NCBI GenBank assembly: GCA_900074885.1
Contig: FJUW01000004.1
Span: 2,826,578 to 2,890,577 of the forward strand
Direction of reading: 5' to 3'
Length of the DNA: 64,000 nucleotides
From: Rhynchosporium graminicola
Lineage: Eukaryota; Ascomycota; Leotiomycetes; Helotiales; Ploettnerulaceae
The position numbers and the translations under genes are program-made. Below the pieces are notes generated by a model. It did no database searches, was not told the DNA's origin, and saw only the letters and a list, made by a program, of their open reading frames with translations. This document shows, one piece after another, positions 45,811-57,106 of this stretch. Within the stretch, counting starts at the first letter, position 1; every line of letters begins with the position of its first letter.

Positions 45811-47572
45811 TCAGTATATAAACACAAATTCATCGTTCTTACGATCAGTCAAATCAAATGCATGCTGACCAATGCCAGCAGTGGTGTCCACAGCAGCGTA
45901 ATGTTTTTCCATGGAAGCATCATGAATAACAGCCGGCTTCCCATTTACCACCCGTTTTTTCGCTTGCATCTTATTCAAGAACATCAAATTCACAACCTGC
46001 AGAATGATGACAGCAGCAAGGGTGACAAAAAAGATAAGAATTGCCCGGAGACCTGGCAAATATGTCGGTGCATCCTTAGCGTTGAAAAGTAGAGGTCCGA
46101 TGATGTTACCGGTTGCGGCACCGGCGTTGTAAAGGGACATGATAAAGGATTTTTTGGTAGTCCCGGCGGTATTGCCGACAATCCATGACACGATAAGGGG
46201 AATGCCGCCGAAGAGAAAGGCCAGGAGGTAATATCCTACAAGTAATCCGGCAGTATCACCTCTTGGGATAGCGTATAGCATTGCAAGGCCTGTAATGACG
46301 GGTAGTACGAGTGCTAGAAGGACAGGTGCCTTTAGGCGTGACTTCTGAACGGCGTATGATGCGAGCAAAATGATGATGAATTGAACGGCGCCAAAAGGCA
46401 TGTTCAATAGCGAGGTTACGTATTTATCAAAGCCGAGTCCCTTCAGGATCAATGGTCCAAAGACGTTGGAGACGGATGCTCCAGCGTTCAACAGAAGGGA
46501 CATGGTGAACCATAAATATGTCTTGGGCTCCGTAGCTACTTCCCAGATGTGACTCCATTCCAATTCGCGAGAACCGATACCAGTTTGATTTGCTCTTAGT
46601 CGCTCAACAGCTTGCGCTCTTTCAGTCTCGGTGAGGAATCGAGCTGTTGCGACATTGTTGTCGAGCTTCCAGTACACAAACGGGGCGGTAACGATGGTCA
46701 TCAGACCGACAAAGAGAAAGATACTGGACACCAATTAGTACAGTCTGTGAGAGTGTTTAGAGTATTTATACATTTGCCATGACTTGAGTGTCTCTGAAGG
46801 GATATGTCCCAATCCGTAAGACAATGCCGATGCGATAATCGTAGCCAAGCCGTTCGTCCCAAACCAAGTTGCAACTCGTATCGGCTGCTCAGAACGACGG
46901 TACCACTGATTCGTAATCACACCAAATAGTGGTAGACATCCTGCTTCGAAGAGTCCAAGGAAGAATCGCGCAGCCATCAGATCCGCAAAACTGTGACAAA
47001 AAGCCATACATGTTTGAGCGATACCCCAACCCAAAACAAGCGAAGGCATGAGGATTCGATGGGGGACTTTAACGATCAGGATGGATGAGAATGGCTGCCA
47101 TACCAGTTGCGCGATCGGGGCGATGGAGCCAACCACGGAATATTGATTGCCCTTCAGATGTGTATCCTTTTGTAGTCCAAATACGCTTCCGTATCCTAGT
47201 ACGGATTTGTCCAGGATCTGAAATGTTCAATTGTGAGTGAGTAATTGTTCCGAGTAAGCTAAGCTAGGCTTTGATCTGTACCGACCTGTAAGAAGTAGAC
47301 CCAAACCAGTATAGATAAGATAACCTTGTCTGTTTTTCGACAAATCTTCTTGTTCTGAATGGATATATTCGTCAGTTCCGTTCATCTTCGAAAGCCTCAA
47401 CGAAGTAAAGGGAGGTCGGAATCTCCGACTATCTTACATCCTCCTCCGTCAGGGTTACGGGTTCGATGTTGTGGTTTTCCTTGCTTGAGAACCTAGACGC
47501 CGTAACACCTCCTGCAAACTCCAACTCGGCCTTCGGAGACTCAAGATCTGACCCGGAGGATAGATTCGCCAT
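45811..47572 (-). CDS. MFS permease, Dal5-like anion:cation symporter family
   Basis: Exons 47572-47438, 47354-47286, 47217-46772 and 46723-45811 give 520 codons plus stop; the introns are 48-83 bp, GT-AG. The spliced protein reads from MANLSSGSDLESPKA through the first helix (KVILSILVWVYFLQ) and LDKSVLGYGSVFGLQKDTH, the loop ARFFLGLFEAGCLPLFGVI, the motif NQWYRRSEQPIRVATWFG and the C-terminal helices (LLVGYYLLAFLFGGIPLIVSW, TAGTTKKSFIMSLYNAGAA, NIIGPLLF). These are marks of the Dal5 allantoate/tartrate-type permeases, with about 12 membrane segments in the plasma membrane. The substrate is not predictable. It is intact, in contrast to the pseudogene of the same superfamily at 39.0-40.6 kb, from which it differs in several helices. 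Confidence 0.88.
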
Positions 47573-50500
47573 TTGGTCGTCGAAAAGATTGTATAGAGAT
47601 GATTGAAGAACCAGATGGTGGTGGTGATGATTGTTGCGGGGACCTCAATGCCTCCAAGATTCTCCGTCAACCGTGGGAGCACCCGCTAGGTCATATACAA
47701 GACTGATTTTGACTTTTGTTAATCTCGCATCGCCGAGGCCACGCAAGACTCATCCCCGACGTGGGACCCTAGCTCACCGCTGACGGCAATTGATGTGATT
47801 GTAGAGGACTGAAATAATTGCAACTGAAGATGTTCGTTGGCGTGCTGCCGAATCTCAATTTCACATGAAGGCGGCAAACGGAAGAGTGAGTCGGCGACTC
47901 AGCTAGAACATACGAAAAAGGCAGCGGTAGTTCATTGTGTAGCGGTGAGGTGAGAGCTCGTTCGAAATGTCGCGGCAAGATGTATAAGGAATGCACGGGA
48001 CTTTTTAATAAATTGCTAAGTAGTAGTTCAGAAATTGTTCCTAAACTATGATTTAATATTTTCTCAATGTCACGAAAGTGTTGCAGTACCATCATTATTC
48101 TGCTACTGATTCTTCGAGTGTCGCGGCAATATTACATGACTTTGATCTTTGCTTTCCTGCCTTGGAGACACGAAATAGGGCCAGTTTTGAAAGAGGGGTT
48201 TATTGACTTGGCCATAACCCGCCAAGCTCGCCGGCTCTTGAACACGACTCGTGTAGGTAAGATAGATGCTGCTGCCGGCTGGGGAAAATTCCACTTCCCC
48301 AGATTCTTCAAATTGCAATGATATCCGACGACAGTTTGGAGAGTGAAGCTGGGCAAGTTCCGGATGGTGGCAGTAACCGAACAAGAACGACGTCGTTGAA
48401 ACGGATACGGTCTCAGATGTCGGCAAAGGAAGTCAAACGTGATTTGTGAGTTGATTTAGAGGAATAATCAATTGACGACCAGTAAGGACTCATAATTATT
48501 CTCAGAGTCTCTGCTGGTCAGTCGGGAAGACCGCTACGTGAATCTTGCATCTGAGATCTAGCAGGTTGTGTCCTGGTCACTTCCAAACGAAGAGGGAAGA
48601 ATATCCGAATACGCGTCAGTACCGTATCAGCGCGCGAAGAAGACGCTGGGTCAGTCCGTTCAGCGAAACGAGAACCTATTGCCCTTGAGAGAGTCAGCAA
48701 GCAAGATTGTGGCCTTAAAGTTTCCTAACCAAATATCCTGTGATTTTGAGTCGAAGTTGCAAAAATTATTAGATGGCATTATCTAAATAATACTTCAAAG
48801 TAACATGGTTATGTGATGACTTTACTCAGTCGACAAATAGTTCGCCGGAGACGAATCGCTCAGCCTTAAAAGTCAACATCTTCGCTCACTATCCATCATG
48901 GGCGGTAACTGCATCACAGCTGACCAGAGAAGTATTCTGCCGGTCGAAGAGTCAGATTCAGTCACAGACGGCGCCGGCACCGAAAATTACTTCTCTCAAT
49001 CATCACCTCCTGCAAGAAAATCATACGAGGAAGACGATTGTCAGGATGGACTCATATCGTGCGTCAATTTGAGGACACCATTGTCTCCATGGATTGCATG
49101 CAACCCCTGAGGCGTTGAATCTGCTCAGCTAAGCTGCGCGACTAGATTCGTATACGACACCGGGTCACAGATCCCACATTTCATTCAGAGCGGCCGACTT
49201 TCCTGTGACTTGAAGCCATTGCCAGTAACTCAGCAAGAAGTAGTCCGGTTTCGCCAAATCATTTGAAGTATACATCAAAATCTTAAAGTCTTTTAACTAT
49301 CTCTAAGAACTTCTCATTTGATCGGTTGATAAGCTGTTGCTCACGTCGCCATTCTGTTCGCGAAATCCACCGAAAGGGTTCAGGTTCTAGTTGTATCAAT
49401 GCTATCATTATGTCCCTGTGAAGAGGAGAAAAGGGTGTGTGTCAATCCATTATTGGTTGGTACAAGGTTAACTACAACTAAAGAGGGTCGCCGCAGATCT
49501 ACCCTTGTCTAGGTTCCCCCTAAAATTGAAGTATAATTTGACTAACAAAAAGTGCAGTCTAATCCCTGATTGGAGCGTAATCACTAGACGGGACTTGGAC
49601 GAGGAACAGTAATCTGTCGTCACAATTTGGAGAAACTTGCATGTGCCGAAAACTACAAAGATAGGCGTTTCTAACTCTTGAGCTGATTCTACCTTTCGGT
49701 ATAATTTGCAGATTCCGATAGTATTGAAACCTTATATTCTACCTCGGTATAGGTAATCTTGTAGGTTTTGCTAGAATGTTATACCACCTGTCGGTATAAT
49801 TTATAGTTTACCATTAGAACCCTATACGGCCCTTCGGTATAATTTGATTCCGAGTTCAATGTAAGTAGGTAATTCGAGTTCACAAGGGTCGGTCCTATAC
49901 TTAGGTGGTGGCTTAGGCTAGGTATGTTTCTTATAGAATATCCCACACCCTGTAAAGCTAGATAGAGCAATATATTGATTTATTTATCTTAGGCGAGGTT
50001 TTATTATTAAAGTTGAATCTCCACACAGCACCTGGTCGAACTTTCGACTCGAAAAGTCTACAATAAATGTGCATCAACCAACCTCATGTTCTAACAGCCA
50101 TGGTCACCGTCGTTTTCCGAGCGAGACTTACTCCAGGAAGACAACATGCTCCAGACACGCTCAAAATACATGCATCAGCTCGTGTCCGAACTAAAAGCAG
50201 TTAATAGAAAGTGTGACGTAGAAGCCGTAGAAGCACTTGTAATGGTCGCTGAATGGGAAGCTTGAGACTTTCTATCGGAAGGTAAGGTATTCGGGTACAG
50301 CCAAGAAGATCGAGCTGCATAAATGTATGTTGGTCTTGCCCTGAGAATTGGATGTCTTTGGGCTTGGATCGGACAGCAATTAGGCATGGTAATGAGGACA
50401 AAGTGAAACATCACAACCGACGGTAAATTACTTGGGCTGGCGAGTCTGTCACTGTAATCTGAACTCGGCGGTGTTAACATTGTCCTAGCCTGTTACATTT

Positions 50501-51115
50501 CAGACCGACAGATCTCAGCCGGTATCGAGCGAGCATTGTAGCCTCTGGGACCCTTTGTCTTTTGAGGTATTGGGCGTCGTGGTAAGTCTAGTATTCGATG
50601 CATTCCGTCCCTTGCAACCACAGACACCAGACGAAACAGATTACGCGAGTGTGCTACAAGCGAATCTCCATCTCTCGACTCTTCAGCAAAGTCCACGATG
50701 TACTATACTCCGTGATAGGTAGGCCGGGGTAGCAGTATGAGTCTTATGCTAGCCGGTAGTCATGTGAAATACGTGGTTGGTTCAGATGAGCTGACAAAGG
50801 CTAGAAAAGCATTTGGGCGACATTGATATTCCGCTAAATGTCAAAGCCACTTTTCCAATGGCCCACGAGTACCTACGCCTTTCAAACAACGGTCACTCGT
50901 TCAGTAGCAGCAAACTTATCTGGCGCATTATCAGCCGCGAAACACTCATTTCTCATCAGCAATAGATGTCTTCATTGCACTCGCTCCGTCATAATCAATT
51001 CTCAAATCAAGGGCGTCATTTTGATCTCAACGTGATAAGTTCATGTAAGGTAATGGCGGATCCATCTCAAATCAATCTGAACCATGTCCCAGATTCTGAA
51101 GTCAGCTTTGCTCTG
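47573..51115. other. long gene-poor region
   Basis: About 3.5 kb with only short frames. The first few hundred bases include the promoter of the permease. The frame at 48898-49110 (MGGNCITADQRSIL..) is a weak gene candidate without family features. A small repeat array at 49695-49843 is listed separately. Segments around 50170-50700 on the minus strand look protein-like in places but have no unbroken frame. Confidence 0.35.
49695..49843 (+). repeat. spaced array of a TTCGGTATAATTT motif
   Basis: The motif occurs near 49695 (TTCGGTATAATTT), 49744 (TCGGTATAGGT, degenerate), 49790 (GTCGGTATAATTT) and 49833 (TTCGGTATAATTT), each preceded by ACC, CC or CT, at spacings of about 43-49 bases. Sequence between the copies is not repeated. 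Confidence 0.6.
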
Positions 51116-52586
51116 TCAAGGAGAGGAATTGCCGTGGAAAAGCACCCAAGATTCCTTGCCTAGGAAACTTGTTGTATTTATAACAAATGGAGCAGGCTTC
51201 GTTCCCTCTTGCCTATAGTCGAGAAAAGTACTGTCATGAACCTGCGCGACTTGATACCCGCGATCAATTATTGCCTTCGTGTTAATCCAGAAGTTGCATG
51301 ATTTGGCCGTATAAGTCATCTTTGGTGCCTGCACGTAGATGGTACGTTTCAATGGTTCCAAGGGTTCGTACAAAACAGGAGTGATGAATAAAGGATACTT
51401 GTATGAAACATCCTTTCTACAATACGTGTCTTAGTCCTTGTTAGCTTGTGACTAGCTTGAAATTTGTCCGTCTCAATTTCGCAACAAGGTGATCCAATAG
51501 TGCTCACCAGGGCTTGTCAAGTGTTTAATAACATATATTTGGAAAAGCTGCTCCTCGAAGCCTCTCCTACAGCGTAATATAGAGGTGCAAAAGTCCATTG
51601 TCTTGCGTGGTTTTGTATCTGGCTGAGACCGATTTCCACCTCTTGGAATGAACCTAGTGAGCTGGAGCTGAATGCGAAGTCCTTTATTCGTCATCTCGTA
51701 CGGGAAGATCGAGTTATCTTTCGTTGCAACTGTGACGATGTCCCCGCAACTGGCGAACTCATAGGGCCTGGCGGCGAGCATCCCTCTTAGCTCATTGCAT
51801 GATTTAGAATACCAAGCAAAAATAGACTCATCGTCGGACTTCTTGATGATCTCTTCTTGCAACCGAAGAAAAGCATTCGAACCTTCTCCGTACAAAATGG
51901 GCATATTGACGTTAAAGAGTCCCATCAAGTAATATACTTCATCTTCGATTCGAGTGGTCGTCCGCGCGGAAGCCCAAGACATTTTCTGAGCGATACTTGC
52001 TTCTGGGAAGTTGAACAAATGGGTGATCTGCGTTATCGCCCGGATTTCGTTCTCCAGTGTGGCTTTGGTTCCTAAGTCATTCCATCCTTGATTATAGAAG
52101 ACGATGATTTCTGACCCCAGCAGCTCCTGTAAGGTCCAGGCTCTGGTAAACCAAGCACTTTTCCGCAAATCCTCAAGATCAGGTATCGTGCATGTGCCCG
52201 TACAAGTGACGTCTGATAACTACACATAGCATATCTGCGCATCTTGGTACCAGCGAAACATTGAATTAATCGCCTCTGAGAGTTCGGAGCTGCTGCTTTT
52301 ATCTATACAGCAGGAGTCAATCAATCCACTAGGAAAGTGTGAGCACTATGCTTTCGTGGTAAGGATCACAAGAGGCATTTGTCACTCACAACTTATTCAT
52401 ACCCATCCTCCAACGCTTGAGCGCAGAACCCTGCAATGTTCACATTCGATTGAGCAACGTCGTCGCGTTCCACGTCTTGAAATAACACTTCACAATCACC
52501 CCATCTATGCGAGAGTATCGCATATGGTGGGATTTCGCCGCCGAAGAAGCTGTGGAGTATGAATGTTTCCGTATGAATAAACGCAT
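51116..52586 (-). pseudogene. decayed HET-domain (heterokaryon incompatibility-type) gene
   Basis: The minus strand keeps the order of a HET gene: ATG 52586, then IPPYAILSHRWGDCEVLFQD, an intron, WIDS..CCIDKSSSSELSEAI, MFRWYQDAQICYV, LSDV, WFTRAWTLQELLG, RIEDEVYYLMGLFNVNMPILYGEG and a C-terminus ending at 51116 (ERTIYVQAP-like block in KRTIYVQAP). Lesions: a base missing after MRL at the start, a stop in place of Tyr in GYEYVW, a four-base duplication (TTGATTGA) inside WIDSCCID, and a TAG at 52222-52220 in CYxYLSDV. The main part from 52168 to 51473 remains open (231 residues). HET proteins act in fungal nonself recognition; this copy is not functional as read. Confidence 0.78.
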
Positions 52587-53534
52587 GATGGGCGCTTATA
52601 TCTGAAAATCGTCTTACGTTGGGTAGGAAGGCCTCTTGGTAACATTAAGAGATCCGCTAGGTACTGGTGTTGAAGGGTTCCAGATGACGAAGTTGTCGTC
52701 AAACTGACCAGGCTGAGAGTTGACCTTATGCAAGCCATCGGAGACATCTCCAAGCGCTGAGAGATTGTTCATGATGGCGATTTAGTGGCCAGTTCAACCA
52801 CTGCACGGTATATCTTCTTGGGACTGTGCCTGAGAAAAGGAAATCTTGAGTTGCTGGAATTTGGACGATGTCCCTTGTGAGCCAACTGATAGCTTTGAGA
52901 GATTCTTCGGGACACCTTGATCGCTATATCAATGCGCCAAGTTCAAAGAAGACTAGAAATGCGGAGCTGCTTGAGAAGGACCAAAAGTCTTTAACAACGA
53001 GATTCATGGGGATGCAAGTGGGGCCTGACCCTTTGTGTCACGTGCGCTTACGTCGAAATACGTTGATGCAACTTCAGTAATATTAAATATAGAGCTATAG
53101 GTTCCCTCAAGGGGGAAGGAGAAATAGATCAGTTTTAGACAATCCACCAAATGGCCGAATCTACCTAAGCAAAACCGTATGCTTGTAAGATTTTTGATAC
53201 TTCGGAACTTGCAACCCCCCAGGCTCGCCTATCCATCCTGCAACTCTAACGACACCACTTTGCTTCCTTTAGATATGAAGGCTACGTTCCGAAAGGATTC
53301 CCTCTAAAAGAATCTTAAAGCCTCTTCATCCTATCCCTACAAGCCTCTAGCCATCTCCAAAGTTTTCATCCGTCTCCTCAAACTCTACGCATCCCCGGAT
53401 CCCTCCTGGCCATTCCGATGCAGTCTATTCCATACCACCCTCTCTTCCGCATCTCCCTACGTAGGACTCCCCTGAGTCTGGGGCGAGCCATCCGGCTCGC
53501 AACTAATACACTTCGACTCAGAACGTGTATCTAC
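52587..53534. other. spacer upstream of the HET pseudogene
   Basis: Short frames only (one at 52868-53080). The region 53290-53480 is pyrimidine-rich. No gene or repeat is supported, apart from the MITE that starts at its end. Confidence 0.35.
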
Positions 53535-54068
53535 CTTACAGGCAAGGGCAGGTGTAAAATAACCGTCAAGTGACGGTCGCTGGACTGTTCGGTATATGAA
53601 TGAAGGTAAAAGAAGAGAATCACTAGGGGACGGGTCTTTGACGGTTCCTTTTAAGGAAGACTATTCGAAATCGAAAATCGTACTTTCGAGGGAATGATTC
53701 AAGAGCTAGGAACGGTACTGAGTGGCAGACGGAGGGCAGGTATAAATATCTTTAATTACCCTCCTTCGACTACCTTAGGGTACGCTAGTGGCTATGCTTA
53801 CCGAGAGTATAATTTTGCTAAATCGACCGGATAACAACTCCTTTTAGTGTTACGTTGAAGTTGATAAGCTGGCATCGATGCCGAAAGTAAGAGTACAACT
53901 GAATAATTTTACACTTAGTACTTGAATAAGAAGGCACGAGAAATTCAATTACCTAATTTCCGTCCTCTGGTGATTCCCTATTTGGAAGACTATTCAAAAA
54001 GAAACCCGTCTTTTGACCGTCCTTTGACCATTCCGTGCCATTCAAATACCCCTGCCCGTGCCTCTAGG
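53535..54068 (-). mobile_element. MITE copy B1, about 534 bp, TA target duplication
   Basis: The left end is CCTTACAGGCAAGGGCAGG and the right end, read as reverse complement, is CCTAGAGGCACGGGCAGG, with TA immediately outside both ends. The internal blocks are collinear with copy A in opposite orientation, for example GGACGGGTCTTTGACGG and AATCGACCGGATAACAACTCC. It has no coding capacity. It abuts a partial copy of the same element, so insertion next to or into an older copy is likely. Confidence 0.78.
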
Positions 54069-54370
54069 TAGGTAGTACTAAGAGCGATGCTCATCTAGAG
54101 TGTACTTTTGCTAAATCGATCTAATATCAACTCCTTTGAAATAATACGTTGAAGTTGATAAGCTGGCGTCGATACCGAAGTTGCGGGTGCAACTGAGTGT
54201 TTTTGCTCCAAGTATTCAAATAGGAAGGCACGATCTCAAGTACCGTCAGACCCGTGTCCCCTGGTGATTCCCTATTTAGAGGACCATTCAAAGCAGAAAC
54301 CGTCTAGTGACCGTCACTTGATAGTTATTTTGCCATTCAGAACCTTTCATTTACACCTGCCCTTGCCTCT
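54069..54370 (-). mobile_element. MITE copy B2, truncated to its right part
   Basis: It begins in the middle of the family sequence (CTAAATCGATCTAATATCAACTCC), continues through GGTGATTCCCTATTTAGAGG and ends in TTTACACCTGCCCTTGCCTC, the family terminus. The left half is absent. The HET-related reading frame starts only a few bases beyond this end, so the element marks the 5' border of the surviving HET gene. Confidence 0.7.
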
Positions 54371-55992
54371 GATGTATCACCGCGAATTTAAAGCATGCGC
54401 TCAGCGTCTTCGTCCCAAGCTCGGCGAGCAAGATCTGGTGATGTGGGTTGATGCGATCTGTATCAATCAAGCCGACATTCCAAAACTTAATGGGCAGACC
54501 GCAAATATGAGAGCGATATATCAGTATGCTGAGAGCGTAGCTGTGTTTCTTGGAATGGAGAGTAGTCGTAGCGCAGGCGCTATGAGATTCGCACGTGATT
54601 TTAACAAGTGTGCATCAAGGGAGGAGTTGAAGAAGCTTGTTGGAGATCAGGGGGAAAAGAGTGTATCGGGGGACTGTGGTGGCGTTGTTTAGGAGACAGT
54701 ATTGGTGGCGGATATGGGTTATCCAGGAAGTGAGCAGTGCTCCAGAAGCGACTGTGCATTGTGGCGAGGATGAGATTTCTTGGACTGAATTTGATAAAAT
54801 TTGTGATTTATTGCAGGAGGCAGAAAAGGAGCTACAGAGCCTGTTTTACAAGCACCCATCATATACAAGCACCCTCACAACAGGCGGCCCTCGTGGACTA
54901 TAACTCTCACGCTTCTCACCCATTACCACCACACCACCACTTCTCGAACTCCTCCTTTCTCACAAAAGCAAGAAGTCCACCGGAAAGACGAAGTCTACGC
55001 TTTACTCGGTGTCTCGGAATCTGTCAATAAATTTGGACCGATAGATTACTCCCTCTCAATGCGCGAAGGTCATATCTACACCGCCACACCCATCATTTCC
55101 ACCTCCCATCGTCTCAATGTAATCTGCGTCAAGCAACACGATGTAAATCAACAAAACCTTCCGTCCTGGGTACCAGACCGGGCACGTCCGCCCACAAACA
55201 CGGGGTCCACAGTCGTGGGACATCATCATTATCAACCAGCCTTCACCGCATCCGGGTCTTCACTCGCTGCCGTCGAATCACTCGAAAACAGCTACGTTTT
55301 GAAAGTCACAGGTTTGGTCATCGATACAATATCAACGGTTGGAAGGGCATTTAAGCAACGACCACGCCGCGCACCTAGCGAGGTCGTGCCCGTGTTACAA
55401 GTTTCCCACGACTGGTGGAATATCTTCGTCGGCACGCACTCAAACTCCTTGGAATGGCTAAGCCATTTTCGGGCGTACGATATCCTGCGTAAATTGGGAA
55501 CACGAAGATCTGCAGATTGATGCTGGTAAGCTGGAAGCTATATTCGTACTTTCTGATGGTCTGTTATCGGATTCTGATAATTTGAGACTTGACCCTCCGT
55601 CGAGGTCGAATACTGGCACTGGGACTTTAGCTTTGAGTAGTGGAAGTGCGGCACAGTCGATGGCGGACGAGGAGGAAAACTTGAATGGGAATGGAGATGA
55701 AGATGTAGAGGAGAGGTTGCAATTATCTGCTATTCTGTCCGCTGGTTTACTGATGAATAGACCACGAATCTTCGTTCTCAGGGGTGGGAATGTAGGTCTT
55801 GGGCCCGCGGGAACGGAAACAGGTGATGTTGTTGTGATACTGCTTAGGTGTAGATATCCCCTTATTTTGAGGAGGAAGGGGGAGGGTTGGGCGTTGGTTG
55901 GGGAGGCGTATGTAGATGGATTTATGTATGGGGAGGGAATGACGGGGGTGGATGAGGATATAGATTTGCTGGAGAGCTTTGTGATATGTTAG
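54371..55992 (+). pseudogene. decayed, 5'-truncated HET-domain gene
   Basis: Directly after the MITE terminus the sequence reads LGEQDLVMWVDAICINQAD, then ANMRAIYQYAESVAVFLG, YWWRIWVIQEVSSAPEATV, HRKDEVYALLGVSE and a long C-terminal part (LPSWVPDRARPP; YPLILRRKGEGWALVGEAY) up to 55992. This is the usual order of a HET-domain protein of the WVDAICINQ type. The start, normally carrying the L/I-S-Y-x-W motif, is missing. Frame changes are needed near 54655 (inside a G/A run) and near 54900, and between 55520 and 55582. Whether the MITE insertion or a separate deletion removed the 5' end cannot be told from this window. Confidence 0.72.
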
Positions 55993-56227
55993 AATGTGAC
56001 AATATGGTCGATACAATACTAACATGACCTATACCCGTACTAGCTCGGCTTCAATAAATAACCTAAGACGTAGCAGATACTGTTTGTGTAGCTCCACCTC
56101 ACTCCAAGTCATCCCTGCCTACACCTCGCTTACGAAGAAAATTTCAACAGCAGACCCTCAAAATATCCACCCAAACTTTTGGTCAATAAACATAACTAAG
56201 GATCGTGTATTGTACATGAACAGAATA

Positions 56228-56320
56228 TCCGGAATGGTGTAGTGGCTAGCATTTCTGCCTCTCATTCAGCTAATACTGAAGAGTACGCAGGAGACCGGGG
56301 TTCAATTCCCCGTTTCGGAA
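56228..56320 (+). tRNA. tRNA-Glu (anticodon CTC) with an intron
   Basis: The 5' acceptor strand TCCGGAA pairs with TTTCGGA at the 3' end (one G-U), the D-arm is GTGT..AGTGGCTA..GCAT, and the T-arm is CGGGGTTCAATTCCCCG. The anticodon stem TCTGC/GCAGG encloses a loop CTCTCAC with anticodon CTC, split after the base following the anticodon by an intron of about 21 bases (TTCAGCTAATACTGAAGAGTA). Intron placement at this site is canonical for eukaryotic nuclear tRNAs. Sequence and anticodon match fungal tRNA-Glu. The discriminator base is A, where most tRNA-Glu genes have G. A T-rich stretch follows (TCTTTGTGTCTTTG), suitable for polymerase III termination. Confidence 0.85.
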
Positions 56321-56541
56321 TCTTTGTGTCTTTGCCTGTTTGCCCATGTGCACCAACCAAGCTTGGACAGGAACCACTCTCTAGGACCTTAGGTTCTCCT
56401 TTTGCCCCGGATAGTATATCATAAACCAAACGCAAGAGATTTTCTCTCAACAGAGCTGAGCTGACTTTTTTTTTTTTTTTGGCACCTCTAGTAAGACTTA
56501 CAAGTATCAATTAATTAGCCTTCCTCTTCAATACACCAAGC

Positions 56542-57106
56542 CCTTGGAGACAACGGCAGGGGTATTTGAACAGCACGGAACGATCAAATGACGGTCAAAG
56601 GACGGTTCCAAGTTTGAATAGTGCTGTGAGTAGGGTACCGCTAGAGGACGTTTATTAGGTAAGGAAATTTCTCGTGTCTTCTAATTCAAGTACTAAGAGT
56701 AAGGAATACTTGATTATACCTTTTTTGTTTCGGTATCGCTACGAAAGTATTAGCTTCAATATAGATAGTACTTAAAAGGAGTTGATATTTGGTCGATTTA
56801 GTAAATGGACGCTTTGGGTAAGCCTAGCTATTAGTATACCGCAAGGTAATCAATCGAAAGGGAGGAATTAAAGAAGTTTATACCTGCCCCGCATCTACTA
56901 TTTAGTGTTATTCTAAGACTATTCTTTATAGTTACTCTTAAATCATGCTCTTAGAAGTATAATTTTCTGATTTTGAATAGTTCCTTAGGAAGGAACCGGG
57001 AGAGATCCGTCCCCTGGTGATTCTCTCATTATACCTTATATCATATATCGAACCGTCTAGGGACCGTCAGTTGATGGTTATTTTACACCTACGCTTACCT
57101 GTAAGG
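56542..57106 (+). mobile_element. MITE copy C, about 565 bp
   Basis: It has the same orientation as copy A. The left end reads CCTTGGAGACAACGGCAGG, then GTATTTGAAC and the internal blocks GGTCAAAGGACGGTTCC, AGGAGTTGATATTTGGTCG and GGTGATTCTC; the right end is TTACCTGTAAGG. TA follows the right end, but the left flank does not keep TA, so that end has mutated. It lies about 220 bases downstream of the tRNA-Glu gene. Confidence 0.72.

Noticed and set aside
48898..49110. 70-residue frame starting MGGNCITADQ as a small gene
   Set aside because: No signal peptide, domain or splice support; composition does not distinguish it from chance.
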